In this document: piece by piece, positions 35,181 through 43,780 of the stretch | Layout of the letters: each line of letters opens with the position of its first letter | Position numbering within the stretch: the first letter of the stretch is position 1 | NCBI RefSeq assembly: GCF_900156645.1 | Contig: NZ_FTOC01000009.1 | Span: forward strand, 1 to 64,000 | Source: Salimicrobium flavidum | Lineage (GTDB): Bacteria > Bacillota > Bacilli > Bacillales > Halobacillaceae | Reading direction: 5' to 3' | Length of the DNA stretch: 64,000 nucleotides | The notes under the pieces: generated by a model | The model's database searches: none | Told to the model about the DNA's origin: nothing | What the model saw: only the letters and a program-made list of their open reading frames with translations | Position numbers and translations under genes: made by a program

Positions 35181-35462
35181 TTAAACCTCGTCCTCTAACT
35201 TATATTCTTCTTTCAGCGATTCAGGGGCCATTTTAACGATTTGCTGAAGAATAAATGTAAGTACAGCAACATCATCGATGATGCCGAAAAGAACCAGAAA
35301 ATCAGGGATAAGATCCCAGGGGAACAGGATATACAGGAAAGCCAGCAATACAGCTCCTCCTTTTTTAACCCCTTTCACTTCTCTCGAACGAAAAAAAGAT
35401 ACCAGAAACGGAATAGATTTACGAAACTGAAACAAAAATTTGACTCTTCTCCAGAACTTCAC
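35181..35462 (-). CDS. YkvA-family (DUF1232) small membrane protein
   Basis: 93 residues. The DUF1232 core is AVLLAFLYILFPWDLIPDF followed by IDDVAVL. Function unknown. The start is GTG with AGGAGG 6 bases upstream. Confidence 0.87.
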   Translation of the reverse strand: MKFWRRVKFLFQFRKSIPFLVSFFRSREVKGVKKGGAVLLAFLYILFPWDLIPDFLVLFGIIDDVAVLTFILQQIVKMAPESLKEEYKLEDEV

Positions 35463-35554
35463 AGAAAACCTCCTATTCTGTCTTAATTGCCTATGAAACT
35501 TGTATGCTTTAATATAATCATTAGTAGTACCTGTCTTTTGAAGGAGGAACCGAC

Positions 35555-36121
35555 GTGAATATTGTATTGCTGAATGGTACGCTCACCGGCACCAAAACGG
35601 AAACGATGCTCGCTACCGTTGAAAACTATATGAAAGAAACAGCTCCTGAGATAACGTTAGAGAATATAAACCTGAAACACTATGACCTTCAATTCGTAGA
35701 TGGCCGCCCACCTGAAGACTACAATGATGACATGAAGCGCCTGATCCATTCAATTGAAGAAGCGGACGGCTACATTATAGCTACGCCTGTGTTCCAGGGC
35801 GGAATCCCTGGCGTGCTTAAAAATATATTCGACGCCATATCTCCATTGTCCATGCGCTACAAGCCGGTGTCGATCGTCGCTGTCGGTGGGACACTTCAGC
35901 ATCATCTCGTCATCGAAAATCAGCTGAAACCGGTGCTTGACTATTTCCGCTGTCTGATCACTCCAAACTATGTGTATGCCCACCCCGGTCACTTCACGGA
36001 TGATAAACAGTTGGAAAACGAAGAGGTGAAAAACCGGCTACGGGAAATGAGCGATATATTCCTGCGCTATTTGGAAATGGGACGGTATCTTTCGCCATAC
36101 AAGCCGGATTTATACCAATAG
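35555..36121 (+). CDS. NADPH-dependent FMN reductase
   Basis: 188 residues of the flavodoxin-like FMN reductase fold: IVLLNGTLTGTKTETML at the start, ADGYIIATPVFQGGIPGVLKN split over about 70-90, and KPVSIVAVGGT. It resembles SsuE/MsuE-type reductases that supply FMNH2 to two-component monooxygenases. GTG start with AAGGAGG 7 bases upstream. No monooxygenase is adjacent. Confidence 0.85.
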   Translation: MNIVLLNGTLTGTKTETMLATVENYMKETAPEITLENINLKHYDLQFVDGRPPEDYNDDMKRLIHSIEEADGYIIATPVFQGGIPGVLKNIFDAISPLSMRYKPVSIVAVGGTLQHHLVIENQLKPVLDYFRCLITPNYVYAHPGHFTDDKQLENEEVKNRLREMSDIFLRYLEMGRYLSPYKPDLYQ

Positions 36122-36125
36122 AAAA

Positions 36126-36156
36126 TAGCACCCCATGGAGAGGTGCTATTTTTTAT
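36126..36156. terminator. Bidirectional terminator
   Basis: Arms AATAGCACC and GGTGCTATT, followed by TTTTT on the plus strand and TTTTC on the minus strand, between the converging FMN reductase and transglycosylase genes. Confidence 0.88.
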
Positions 36157-36773
36157 GCAGTTCCGAGCACTTTTCTTACATAGTTCTGCGTCTCTTCAAA
36201 AGGAGGGATACCTCCATGTTTGTCCACGTTACCAGGCCCTGCATTATAAGCAGCGAGCGCTAGTTGTTCATTTCCGTCATAGCGGGATAGCATATCACGT
36301 AAGTACATCGTTCCCCCCATAACATTCTCCTTCGGGTTCATAGGGTCCTTCACTCCGAGTCCTTCCGCCGTTCCTGGCATAAGCTGCATCAGCCCCTGAG
36401 CCCCAGCATGACTGACAGCTTCAGGATTGAAATTCGACTCCGCCTGAATGACCGAACGTATGAGATTCTCCTGTACACCGAATTTCTCAGAAGCTTCACG
36501 GATGATTCCATCTATGTCGCTGTCCTCACGTTGGATTGGGCTCGAAACATCCGTTATGGCAGGTGCCTGCGCTCCGGAAAAAACTTGGACCGAAGTGAGA
36601 TTCTGCGCCTTCTCAGGGGCTTGGGTCAGATTATTCATCGAAGCCTCGAGTATGCTTTGGAACATCATCTGTTGCATCCCTGATCCGAAACTTTTTCCTC
36701 CCTGTCTCTCTCCCTGAAGGGTTCTCATCGCCTGCATTTGCATCATGGACTGAAAATCAATCGTATTGATCAA
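36153..36773 (-). CDS. Lytic transglycosylase (CwlQ/YjbJ-like)
   Basis: 206 residues. The C-terminal SLT domain (about 90-206) has the catalytic glutamate in [14 protein letters not shown], then [17 protein letters not shown] and [16 protein letters not shown]. The N terminus is glutamine/methionine-rich with no signal peptide, as in B. subtilis CwlQ. It cleaves peptidoglycan. The start is TTG with GGAGG 8 bases upstream; a TTGTTC-N17-TATGAT promoter precedes it. Confidence 0.88.
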   Translation of the reverse strand: MINTIDFQSMMQMQAMRTLQGERQGGKSFGSGMQQMMFQSILEASMNNLTQAPEKAQNLTSVQVFSGAQAPAITDVSSPIQREDSDIDGIIREASEKFGVQENLIRSVIQAESNFNPEAVSHAGAQGLMQLMPGTAEGLGVKDPMNPKENVMGGTMYLRDMLSRYDGNEQLALAAYNAGPGNVDKHGGIPPFEETQNYVRKVLGTA

Positions 36774-36865
36774 TAGCCTTACCTCCGCTACATGATATTT
36801 CTTTAATCATACTTTAATGAACAGGAATGAACAACTGTTTTTTCAGGGTACCATCGATTAGGTAG

Positions 36866-37069
36866 CTATCCGAAAAACAAGTCGAAGATATCACTCCCTT
36901 TGGAGGATGCCTTGTTGTAAAACTCAGAGTATCCACAGTTCTCACAATATACTACGGTGAATTTATTGTCTTGCACATCGAACATTTTCGAAAGTCCGGA
37001 TCCGGTCATCGATACATCTTTTGTACCAGCTTTCGTGCTACCGCATTTAATACAACCTTTTTCACTCAT
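36866..37069 (-). CDS. Small zinc-ribbon protein
   Basis: 67 residues with two cysteine pairs, CIKC near the start and CENC in VYCENCGYSEFY, and a conserved-looking SGLSKMFDVQDN middle. It fits the short zinc-ribbon family annotated as nucleic-acid-binding (DUF2082-like). Function unknown. AAGGAG precedes the ATG. Confidence 0.8.
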   Translation of the reverse strand: MSEKGCIKCGSTKAGTKDVSMTGSGLSKMFDVQDNKFTVVYCENCGYSEFYNKASSKGSDIFDLFFG

Positions 37070-37100
37070 GGTTCCACTCCTTATTCGCTATGTTAGTTTT

Positions 37101-37192
37101 CGTTTTTGATTTTCGTCTCTACGGGGGGAAGCTTGCCGCGGGCATGGTGGAAACTTCCCGCAGGCGTCTCCACCTTCGTTCCTTCAATCAAC
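37101..37192. repeat. Repeat family A, truncated copy 5
   Basis: GGAAGCTTGCCGCGGGCATG and CCCGCAGGCGTCTCCACC match family A, but the terminal repeats and part of the middle are lost. It lies just beyond the stop of the CoA-disulfide-reductase-like gene. Confidence 0.7.
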
Positions 37193-37213
37193 GCTAGACG
37201 TCGAAGAGGCTTT

Positions 37214-38542
37214 TTATTTCGCCCGTCTTGCAGCTTGCTGTAAAGGGTCCCACACGCTGTTGTAAGGAGGGGCATATGCAAGATCGAGATCGAGTAGATC
37301 CTCTGTGGTCATTTCATTATAAAGGGCTGTAGCCATCACATCGATCCGTTTATCGACACCGTCCGGTCCGATAATCTGAACGCCGAGCAACCGCTTCGTA
37401 TCCGGCTGATAGAAAAGCTTCAGGGACATAGGTGCTTCGTCCGAATAATAACCGGCTGCATGTGTAGCCTGCATCGATACCGTTTCAAACGGTATATTTT
37501 CTTCTTTCGCTTCTTTTTCCGACAACCCGGTCTTTCCGATGGTAAGGTCAAAGAATTTCAGAATAGAGGTGCCGACGATCCCTTTGAAAGCTCTCCGCTG
37601 TCCGCTCAGGACTTGACCCAGGATACGACCCTGCTTGTTGGCATGTGTTCCGAGCGGGATAAAGTCATTTCTCTCTTTGATACGATGGAACTGCACGGCA
37701 CAATCACCGGCCGCATAAATATGAGGCACATTCGTTTCCATGAATCGATTTATTTCTATAGCTCCGCTCTTCGTCGTATGCATTCCTGTACTGGTAAGAA
37801 AATTCGTGTTCGGAGCAACTCCCGTCGCTACGATAAGGAGGTCGGTCCTATACTCATTCTTATCCGTTACCACCTTTTGGATGCGTTCCTCTCCTTCAAG
37901 GTGGGCGACCGACTCGTTCAAAGTGATTTCAACTCCGTGTTTCTCGGCCTCCTGGCCGATCAATGCTCCCATATCCGCATCCACCATGGAACCGGGATAG
38001 TCGCTTCTACTGATGATACGGACATCTTTACCGATTTGCTTGAAATTTTCAGCTACTTCAAGACCGATATAACCACTTCCTATAATCGTCACCTTGTTCA
38101 CTTCAGCGGTCACGTCTTCCATTATTTTTTCAATGTCTGGTATCGTCTTTACTACATGAACTCCTGCAAGATCGACTCCCTCCCACGGGGGAATCACGGG
38201 GCTTGCTCCTGAAGCTATGACAAGCTCGTCATACTTCTCCTCGAAGTTCATACCGTCCCCATCCACACCGTAAACGACCTTCAGATCACTATCTACGGCA
38301 TTTACTTCATGGTTCACCCGGGCATCGATACCGTATTTCTCCCTGAACGTCTCCACGTCCCGGGCAATCAGGTCATCCGTCGAGGACACGCCCCCGCCGA
38401 TGACATATGGAAGCCCACACTGGCCATATGAATAGATTTCACCTTTTTCAAGGACGACGATTTCAGGATTATCGGTATTACGAACGACTTGCATGGCTGC
38501 ACTCATTCCCGCGGCATCGCCGCCTACAACTACTAATTTCAC
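37214..38542 (-). CDS. CoA-disulfide-reductase-like FAD-dependent oxidoreductase
   Basis: About 442 residues. FAD-binding VVVGGDAAGMSAA at the N terminus, the redox cysteine in YSYGQCGLPYVIGG (about residue 42), NAD-binding TIIGSGYIGLEVAENF (about 150-165), and the C-terminal AYAPPYNSVWDP dimerisation motif. Members reduce CoA disulfide, polysulfide or oxygen. I prefer the GTG start (VKLVVVGG) with GGGGGG 6 bases upstream; in-frame ATGs 6 and 21 bases earlier are possible. Confidence 0.87.
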   Translation of the reverse strand: MKLVVVGGDAAGMSAAMQVVRNTDNPEIVVLEKGEIYSYGQCGLPYVIGGGVSSTDDLIARDVETFREKYGIDARVNHEVNAVDSDLKVVYGVDGDGMNFEEKYDELVIASGASPVIPPWEGVDLAGVHVVKTIPDIEKIMEDVTAEVNKVTIIGSGYIGLEVAENFKQIGKDVRIISRSDYPGSMVDADMGALIGQEAEKHGVEITLNESVAHLEGEERIQKVVTDKNEYRTDLLIVATGVAPNTNFLTSTGMHTTKSGAIEINRFMETNVPHIYAAGDCAVQFHRIKERNDFIPLGTHANKQGRILGQVLSGQRRAFKGIVGTSILKFFDLTIGKTGLSEKEAKEENIPFETVSMQATHAAGYYSDEAPMSLKLFYQPDTKRLLGVQIIGPDGVDKRIDVMATALYNEMTTEDLLDLDLAYAPPYNSVWDPLQQAARRAK

Positions 38543-38596
38543 ATTCATCCCCCCAAGCTGCAAAGTAGACTTTCTTCTTCCTTTACGAGTACCAAT

Positions 38597-40045
38597 CTAA
38601 AAAGGGTACTCCCGGTATCCGTTCATGACGCTGATCCATTTCACCGTGGTGAATTTATCCAGCGCCCATTCTCCACCGAAGCGGCCGATTCCGGATTGTT
38701 TTTCTCCACCGAATGCTACGTGCGCTTCATCATTCACGGACTGATCATTGACGTGGATCATGCCGGTATTGACCTGCTTCGCCACTTCCACACCCCGGTA
38801 CACATCCGTTGTGAACACGGAGCCGGAGAGCCCATAAGGAGTACCGTTGGCGGTTTCCACAGCTTCCTGCTCATCTGACACTTTAATGATGGAAGCGACC
38901 GGCCCGAAGACTTCTTCTTTAGCTAATGTTTTTTCATTATCCATATTCGTCAATATCGTAGGATGAAGGACGTTACCTTCCGCTTTTCCACCTGTGAGCA
39001 ATTTTCCGCCCTCCTCGATGGATTTGTCGATTCCTTCAAGAATACGGTCGACCTCCTCCCTCGCGATAAGTGGTCCGACCATCGTCTTCTCATCTTTCGG
39101 ATCGCCGTAAGGAAGACTTTCCGCTTTTTCTTTGAATTTCCGTACGAACTCCTCGTGTACATCTTCATGCACGATGAACCGGTTCAAAGACATGCAGATT
39201 TGTCCCTGATGCAAATATTTTCCGAAAGCAGCCGCTTCCACCGCCTTATCGATATCTGCATCTTCAAGGACGATCATGGCATTGTTGCCCCCGAGTTCAA
39301 GAGCCGTGTCTTTGATGTGCTTCCCTGCAAGTTCTCCGATATGACTACCTACTTCCGTGGAACCGGTAAATGAAAACATTTCAGGAATCGGATGAGTAAT
39401 GAAGTCATCCCCGATTTCAGATCCCCGTCCGACTACTACGTTGATCAACCCTTCAGGAAATCCTGCCTCTGCTGTCAACTCCGCAAGCAGAAGTCCAGAC
39501 GTAACCGGAGTGTGTGAAGCCGGCTTGATCACGACACTGTTACCGCTGGCGAGAGCCGGTGCCAGCGACCGGGTCGTTAAGTGAAAAGGGAAGTTCCATG
39601 GCCCGATAACACCTATGACACCCTTAGGGTTGCGGTACACTCTGTTTTCTTTCCCGGGGGTATTGGAAGGGAGAATTTCTCCTTTCATACGTGTCGGAAA
39701 AGAAGCAGACTCCGTAACGATATCAAGAGCAGCTCCGTATTCGACTTCAGCTTTCACTCTAGTACTTCCTGCTTCTGTAATCAGCCAGTCGATGATTTCT
39801 TCTTTCCTCTCTTTGATCACTTCGATCCATTTCAGGAAAATTTCCCGCTGCTCTGCAGGGGTCTTTTCTTTCCATTCCTGTTGAGCTTTTTCTGCTGATT
39901 GGTAAGCTTCATCCAAATCTTTTGAATCAGCGGATGGGATCGTTGCAATCAGCTCATCACTGTAAGGATTTCTGTTTTCAATCGTTTTATCACTCGAACC
40001 TTTTTTCCATTCTCCGTTCACATACTGGGATGTATAAGTTTTCAT
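38597..40045 (-). CDS. Aldehyde dehydrogenase (YfmT/vanillin-dehydrogenase-like)
   Basis: 482 residues. NAD-site GVIGPWNFPFHL (about 142-153), FTGSTEVG (about 228-235), catalytic glutamate in LELGGNNAMIV and nucleophilic cysteine in GQICMSLNRF (about 285). The sequence resembles the aromatic-aldehyde group that includes B. subtilis YfmT. Substrate inferred only. GGAGG precedes the ATG. Confidence 0.88.
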   Translation of the reverse strand: MKTYTSQYVNGEWKKGSSDKTIENRNPYSDELIATIPSADSKDLDEAYQSAEKAQQEWKEKTPAEQREIFLKWIEVIKERKEEIIDWLITEAGSTRVKAEVEYGAALDIVTESASFPTRMKGEILPSNTPGKENRVYRNPKGVIGVIGPWNFPFHLTTRSLAPALASGNSVVIKPASHTPVTSGLLLAELTAEAGFPEGLINVVVGRGSEIGDDFITHPIPEMFSFTGSTEVGSHIGELAGKHIKDTALELGGNNAMIVLEDADIDKAVEAAAFGKYLHQGQICMSLNRFIVHEDVHEEFVRKFKEKAESLPYGDPKDEKTMVGPLIAREEVDRILEGIDKSIEEGGKLLTGGKAEGNVLHPTILTNMDNEKTLAKEEVFGPVASIIKVSDEQEAVETANGTPYGLSGSVFTTDVYRGVEVAKQVNTGMIHVNDQSVNDEAHVAFGGEKQSGIGRFGGEWALDKFTTVKWISVMNGYREYPF

Positions 40046-40161
40046 ACGTATCGCCTCCGTCCATAGTATTCTTCTTAATTATTCACTCTTCCCCGCTTCC
40101 TGAAACATCTCTTCACATGACAACCGATTCATGGCTTCCATTTCCCGGCCCCATATGTTAT

Positions 40162-40183
40162 TATATGAACATATAATCATATA
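40162..40183 (+). promoter_or_regulatory. CzrA-type operator ahead of czcD
   Basis: Perfect inverted repeat TATATGA (40162-40168) and TCATATA (40177-40183) with 8 bases between, just upstream of the czcD ribosome site. It resembles ArsR/SmtB operators and is probably bound by the regulator encoded by the second gene of the operon. Confidence 0.7.
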
Positions 40184-40199
40184 TAAAGGAGTGAGAACG

Positions 40200-41096
40200 T
40201 TGGGACACCACCATCATCACAGTCACGATACAACCGGAAATATCAAAGTCGCGTTTTTTCTCAACTTCTTTTTCACCATCATTGAGTTAATCGGCGGCAT
40301 TCTCACAAATAGTATCGCCATCATCTCGGATGCCCTGCACGATCTTGGGGACTCGCTTTCTCTCGGCCTTGCCTGGTTTCTACAGAAGTTTTCAAACAAA
40401 GACCATTCGAAGGATTTTTCCTTTGGGTATAAACGATTTTCTCTGTTAGCCGCTCTCATCAACAGTGTCGTTCTGATTGTCGGCTCCATCTTCATTTTAA
40501 CCGAAGCCATCCCGAGATTGTGGAATCCGGAAACTCCTAACACATGGGGGATGATGGGGCTGGCTATACTTGGCATAGCCGTAAACGGAGCAGCCGTCTT
40601 CCGGTTGCGTGGAGGAGAATCCATGAACCAGAAGGTCATGTCCTGGCACATGCTCGAAGACGTATTAGGTTGGGTAGCGGTTTTCATCGTAGGTCTTGTC
40701 ATGACGTTTTTTGACCTGCCTATCCTCGACCCTGTCGCTTCGATAGGAATCACCCTATTCATTCTCTACAATGTCATCGTAAATCTCATCAAAACGATGA
40801 GACTTTTCCTGGAAGCAGTTCCCGATTCTGTAGATCTCGAGAAAATCAGACGGGATATCCAACAACTGCCCGAGGTCCGTTCGACTCACCACACCCATCT
40901 CTGGTCACTGGACGGAGAGCATCACGCCTTTTCTACGCATGCAGTGGTAGCGTCGGAGGCGACGAAAGAGGAAGTGTGCCACGTGAAAGAATCGATCAAA
41001 TCGATCGTCAGTCCGATCCACCTGGATCATATGACGATAGAAATCGAATACGAAGACGAGTTCTGCAGCATGGCCGAGGAGGGAGCGCATGGCTGA
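40200..41096 (+). CDS. czcD: CDF-family zinc/cobalt/cadmium efflux protein CzcD
   Basis: About 298 residues with six membrane segments. A natural histidine-rich N terminus (GHHHHHSHD), [19 protein letters not shown] (metal site, about 47-65) and [12 protein letters not shown] (about 161-172), then a cytoplasmic ferredoxin-like domain. The start is TTG with AAAGGAGTG 6 bases upstream; longer in-frame starts cross the operator. It exports divalent metal in exchange for protons or potassium. Confidence 0.92.
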   Translation: MGHHHHHSHDTTGNIKVAFFLNFFFTIIELIGGILTNSIAIISDALHDLGDSLSLGLAWFLQKFSNKDHSKDFSFGYKRFSLLAALINSVVLIVGSIFILTEAIPRLWNPETPNTWGMMGLAILGIAVNGAAVFRLRGGESMNQKVMSWHMLEDVLGWVAVFIVGLVMTFFDLPILDPVASIGITLFILYNVIVNLIKTMRLFLEAVPDSVDLEKIRRDIQQLPEVRSTHHTHLWSLDGEHHAFSTHAVVASEATKEEVCHVKESIKSIVSPIHLDHMTIEIEYEDEFCSMAEEGAHG

Positions 41097-41382
41097 GTTC
41101 GATAACGAAGAAACCATCCGTAAGACAGCAGATACATTCAAGGTGTTGTCCGACCCGACAAGAATAAGGATTCTCCATTTTCTTTGTAAGAAGGAATCTT
41201 CCGTATCCGACATCGCTTCTGAGCTCGACCTGAAACAGTCGACGGTATCTCACCAGCTACGTACACTGAAGCTTTATCGTCTGGTTACTTTCCGGAGAGA
41301 AGGTACAAGCATATACTATACATTCGATGACGATCACGTGATGCAGACGCTTGAACAGATGATCGAGCACATCGAAGAATGA
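41089..41382 (+). CDS. czrA: ArsR/SmtB-family metal-sensing repressor CzrA
   Basis: 97 residues, winged helix ([22 protein letters not shown]). The C-terminal helix has the CzrA-type ligand pattern Asp-x-His in DDDHVMQTL and a His 11 residues later, but the fourth position (His100 in S. aureus CzrA) is Glu. It should derepress czcD when zinc binds. The start lies inside czcD with an 8-base overlap. Confidence 0.9.
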   Translation: MAEFDNEETIRKTADTFKVLSDPTRIRILHFLCKKESSVSDIASELDLKQSTVSHQLRTLKLYRLVTFRREGTSIYYTFDDDHVMQTLEQMIEHIEE

Positions 41383-41394
41383 CAGGAGGCCCTT

Positions 41395-41916
41395 ATGGAA
41401 TTCAGAAAAACACGCAAAGATGATCTACCGGAAATCATGCCGATGATACACGAAGCCCAGCAAAAGTTCCGCGCTCAGGGCATCAGCCAGTGGGTGGACG
41501 GGTATCCTGATGCCGAAACCATTTCTTCCGATGTGGACAAGGGAGAAAGTTATGTACTCGCAGATGAAAAAGAAATTGTAGCAAGCACGGTCATCTCCTC
41601 TCGTCAAGAAGTCACCTATCGCACCATTCACGAAGGAGAGTGGCTGAGCGATGCAGACTATCTGGTAGTCCACCGGCTCGTAGTGAAAGAAGACAGGAAA
41701 AATGAAAGACTCGCTTCCCTCCTTCTCCAGAAAACAGAAGAGATAGCAGAAGACCTATCGATCATGAGTATAAAAATCGACACTCATGAAGAGAATCTAC
41801 CGATGCAGAACCTGCTGAAGAAGAACAGCTATGAGTATTGCGGGGTTATCTATCTCGAGGATGGAAGCAAACGTCTCGCCTATGAGAAAAAAAGAAAAGT
41901 GGAAGCTTCCGTTTAG
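41395..41916 (+). CDS. GNAT-family N-acetyltransferase
   Basis: 173 residues with a GNAT fold: FRKTRKDDLPEIMPMI at the start, LVVHRLVVKEDRKNERLASLLL as the acetyl-CoA-binding segment. Substrate unknown. It follows czrA by 12 bases with AGGAGG, so it may share the operon. The last residues (RKVEASV) and the TAG stop are encoded by the beginning of a family B repeat; the original protein probably ended near AYEKK. Confidence 0.85.
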   Translation: MEFRKTRKDDLPEIMPMIHEAQQKFRAQGISQWVDGYPDAETISSDVDKGESYVLADEKEIVASTVISSRQEVTYRTIHEGEWLSDADYLVVHRLVVKEDRKNERLASLLLQKTEEIAEDLSIMSIKIDTHEENLPMQNLLKKNSYEYCGVIYLEDGSKRLAYEKKRKVEASV

Positions 41917-42170
41917 AAGCTAATGGCTAAGCAGGAAGCTTCGTCTTCGGGGGGCTTTTCCCGGAGAAAAGGTTACTGCTTAGACATGCGCTTCTGGAAG
42001 CTGAAGCTGGACAAAGAAAAGTGGAATCACACGTTTAGGAGTTCTGAAGTAAGCAGGGGTTTCTCTTTTCAGGTGGTCTTTCCTGAAAAAGAAATTACTG
42101 CTTAGGGCATGGACTTCTGGGTGATGCAACTGGACAAGAAAAGTGGAAGCTTCGTTCAGCAATTTAAATA
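41888..42170 (+). repeat. Repeat family B array 4 (two units)
   Basis: Units start near 41890 and 42015, with a third start at 42136 that breaks off before family A copy 3. Arms GCTAAGCAG/CTGCTTAG and GTAAGCAG/CTGCTTAG, and outer GAAGCTTCC/GGAAGCT. The first bases are read as the C terminus of the acetyltransferase. Confidence 0.9.
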
Positions 42171-42174
42171 ATAA

Positions 42175-42348
42175 CTCTGTTAAAGCCTATTCTTGATCAT
42201 AGGAACGGAAGGTGGGGGGGACGCCTGCGGGACTGGCATGGAAGGGAAATCACCCGGAACGACTAGAGGAAGTTTCGGGAAGTTTCCGCCATGACCGCGG
42301 CAAGCTTCCACCTGAAGAGACGAGTATCAACAACAAACGATAACAGAG
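42175..42348. repeat. Repeat family A, copy 3
   Basis: 174 bp with ends CTCTGTTA and TAACAGAG, interior GACGCCTGCGGGA and CCGCGGCAAGCTTCCACC. It sits directly at the broken end of family B array 4. Together the two repeats fill the 487-base gap. Confidence 0.88.
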
Positions 42349-42365
42349 TGTAAATAATAAACAAA

Positions 42366-42400
42366 CCGCGTACTATCACCATTGATAGTACGCGGTTTTA
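42366..42400. terminator. Terminator after the ydaG-like gene
   Basis: Arms AACCGCGTACTATC and GATAGTACGCGGTT, 14 perfect pairs, followed by TTTAATT on the plus strand and TGTTTATT on the minus strand. Confidence 0.88.
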
Positions 42401-42403
42401 ATT

Positions 42404-42826
42404 CTACATATCAAGTTGTTCAGGCGTATCCTCGGAATCATTCATGAGACGGATCGTTTCAGGGAAAATTTCAAGAACGATATATTCCGGATCTTCTTTC
42501 CCGTCAAACCAGTGTTTCATATGCTCATTCCATATCCGGGTCTTTATATCCTGGTCCTCGCGGATCTGCGCCTGTCCCTGGATTTCCAGGTAGGCATCCC
42601 CCGAACCTTCTCCTTCATACCCGATCAAAATGTGTACGAACGGATTCCCATCGATTTCTTCCGCTTTATACGTTTCTTTATTGGTCGGTGTGAACAAGGT
42701 CAGATTCTCGTCGTGCTGGAATGTCATGTAGCGGGTATGCGGCTTGTTATTTTTAACGGTGGCCAGCGTCCCTACATTGTGATTCCTTAGTATATTGCTG
42801 ACGCGTTCTTTCAATTCCTCATGCTT
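42404..42826 (-). CDS. General stress protein 26 (YdaG-like, FMN-binding split barrel)
   Basis: About 140 residues of the pyridoxamine-phosphate-oxidase-like fold (VGTLATVKNNKPHTRYMTF near the start, YLEIQGQAQI in the middle). B. subtilis YdaG is a SigB-controlled general stress protein of unknown reaction. The ATG before KHEELKERV has AGAGGAG upstream; 19 earlier in-frame codons lie in the promoter. A SigB-type promoter is present. Confidence 0.85.
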   Translation of the reverse strand, partial: KHEELKERVSNILRNHNVGTLATVKNNKPHTRYMTFQHDENLTLFTPTNKETYKAEEIDGNPFVHILIGYEGEGSGDAYLEIQGQAQIREDQDIKTRIWNEHMKHWFDGKEDPEYIVLEIFPETIRLMNDSEDTPEQLDM

Positions 42827-42867
42827 CATGGTCATTCTCCTCTCAGTAATCATTCTGCTTACTGCTA

Positions 42868-42892
42868 TTTCCTTACAATCCATCGTTTAAAC
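42868..42892 (-). promoter_or_regulatory. SigB promoter of the ydaG-like gene
   Basis: On the minus strand GTTTAA (42887-42892), 13 bases, AGGAAA (42868-42873). Predicted start near 42862 gives a leader of about 36 bases. Confidence 0.75.
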
Positions 42893-42998
42893 CATTAATA
42901 AGAATTATATGCTCTGCCGTTTTGTTTTTTTGTAAAATTCGCTATACTTAACTTGTATAACAAAAACCATATTCATCTTACATAAGGAGGAATTTTTT

Positions 42999-43373
42999 AT
43001 GTCTTTTGCTACGGCTATCAACTGTATGGACGGAAGAGTCCAGCTCCCTGTCATTCACTGGATGAAGGAAAAATACGGAGTGGATTACATCGATATGATC
43101 ACTGAAGCGGGACCGAACAAAACACTGCTCGAAGGGTCTTCTTCTCAGCTCGAAGAAATCAAAAAGAAAGTTCTCGTCTCGACGGAAAAACATGACTCCA
43201 AAGTGATTGCCGTCGCCGGTCATCATGACTGCGCAGGAAACCCGGTGGACCGCCCACAAAAAGAAAAAGAAATCAGACGCTCCGTGGAATTGATTGAAAA
43301 ATGGGAGCTCGGCGCTACCGTTCTAGGTCTGTACGTCAACGAAAACTGGGAAGTGGAAATGATAACAGAGTGA
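42999..43373 (+). CDS. Mini beta-carbonic-anhydrase-like protein
   Basis: 124 residues. INCMDGRVQLP near the start and VAVAGHHDCAGNP near residue 75 match the Cys-x-Asp-x-Arg and His-x-x-Cys zinc-site motifs of beta-carbonic anhydrases, but the protein is much shorter than the usual 180-220. Enzyme activity is uncertain. AAGGAGG precedes the ATG. A small zinc-ribbon gene follows 27 bases later and may be cotranscribed. Confidence 0.75.
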   Translation: MSFATAINCMDGRVQLPVIHWMKEKYGVDYIDMITEAGPNKTLLEGSSSQLEEIKKKVLVSTEKHDSKVIAVAGHHDCAGNPVDRPQKEKEIRRSVELIEKWELGATVLGLYVNENWEVEMITE

Positions 43374-43400
43374 CCTTCCCACTGAGGAGGGAGAGATTTC

Positions 43401-43526
43401 ATGAAAGAATTCGTCGGGTACTGCGCTGCATGTGAAGCGGAAATACACTGCAGAGACGGCTTTCTTGACGGTATCATCGCGGATGATAAAACGCTCTTTT
43501 GTTTTCAATGCGGAAAAAACAAGTGA
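43401..43526 (+). CDS. 41-residue zinc-ribbon protein
   Basis: A short gene with a strong GAGGAGGGAG ribosome site. Two CxxC pairs, CAAC (8-11) and CFQC (34-37), plus a lone Cys17, predict one bound zinc. No family recognised. It ends just before a perfect hairpin terminator, so it is the last gene of the carbonic-anhydrase-like transcript. Confidence 0.7.
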   Translation: MKEFVGYCAACEAEIHCRDGFLDGIIADDKTLFCFQCGKNK

Positions 43527-43541
43527 GGATTGTCAGAAAAC

Positions 43542-43576
43542 TCTACGCTTTCTTCGAAGAAAGCGTAGAATTTTAC
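43542..43576 (+). terminator. Terminator after the zinc-ribbon gene
   Basis: A 28-base perfect palindrome with arms TCTACGCTTTCTTC and GAAGAAAGCGTAGA, followed by ATTTTAC. Confidence 0.85.
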
Positions 43577-43600
43577 TTACAATTTAAAATATTCACGCAA

Positions 43601-43707
43601 CTTCTTATCCAGAGAGACGGAGGGACTGCCCCTGCGAAGTCTCGGCAACCAGTGATTCTTAACCGCCCGGTGCCAAATTCAGAGCACACCTGTGCGAAGA
43701 TGAGAAG
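43601..43707 (+). ncRNA. SAM-I (S-box) riboswitch aptamer
   Basis: The conserved core AGAGAGACGGAGGGACTG, then GAAGTCTCGGCAACC and GGTGCCAAATTC, is the S-box signature. P1 is CTTCTTATC (43601-43609) with GATGAGAAG (43699-43707). In Bacillaceae it ends transcription when S-adenosylmethionine is plentiful and normally controls sulfur and methionine genes. Confidence 0.93.
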
Positions 43708-43744
43708 GACAAGCTTGGTTTATTGCTTTATTCCTACATTTACC

Positions 43745-43780
43745 AAGCCCCTTCTCGCTCCGTGCAGAAGGGGCTTTTTC
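43745..43780 (+). terminator. Riboswitch expression-platform terminator
   Basis: Arms AAGCCCCTTCT and AGAAGGGGCTT followed by TTTTTC. The competing antiterminator is visible: GAGAAGG and GCTTGGT (43702-43720) can pair with ACCAAGC and CTTCTC (43743-43756). Confidence 0.9.

Noticed and set aside
40200-40230. Possible artificial His-tag at the CzcD N terminus
   Set aside because: Histidine-rich N termini are natural in CDF transporters and the surrounding sequence is native.
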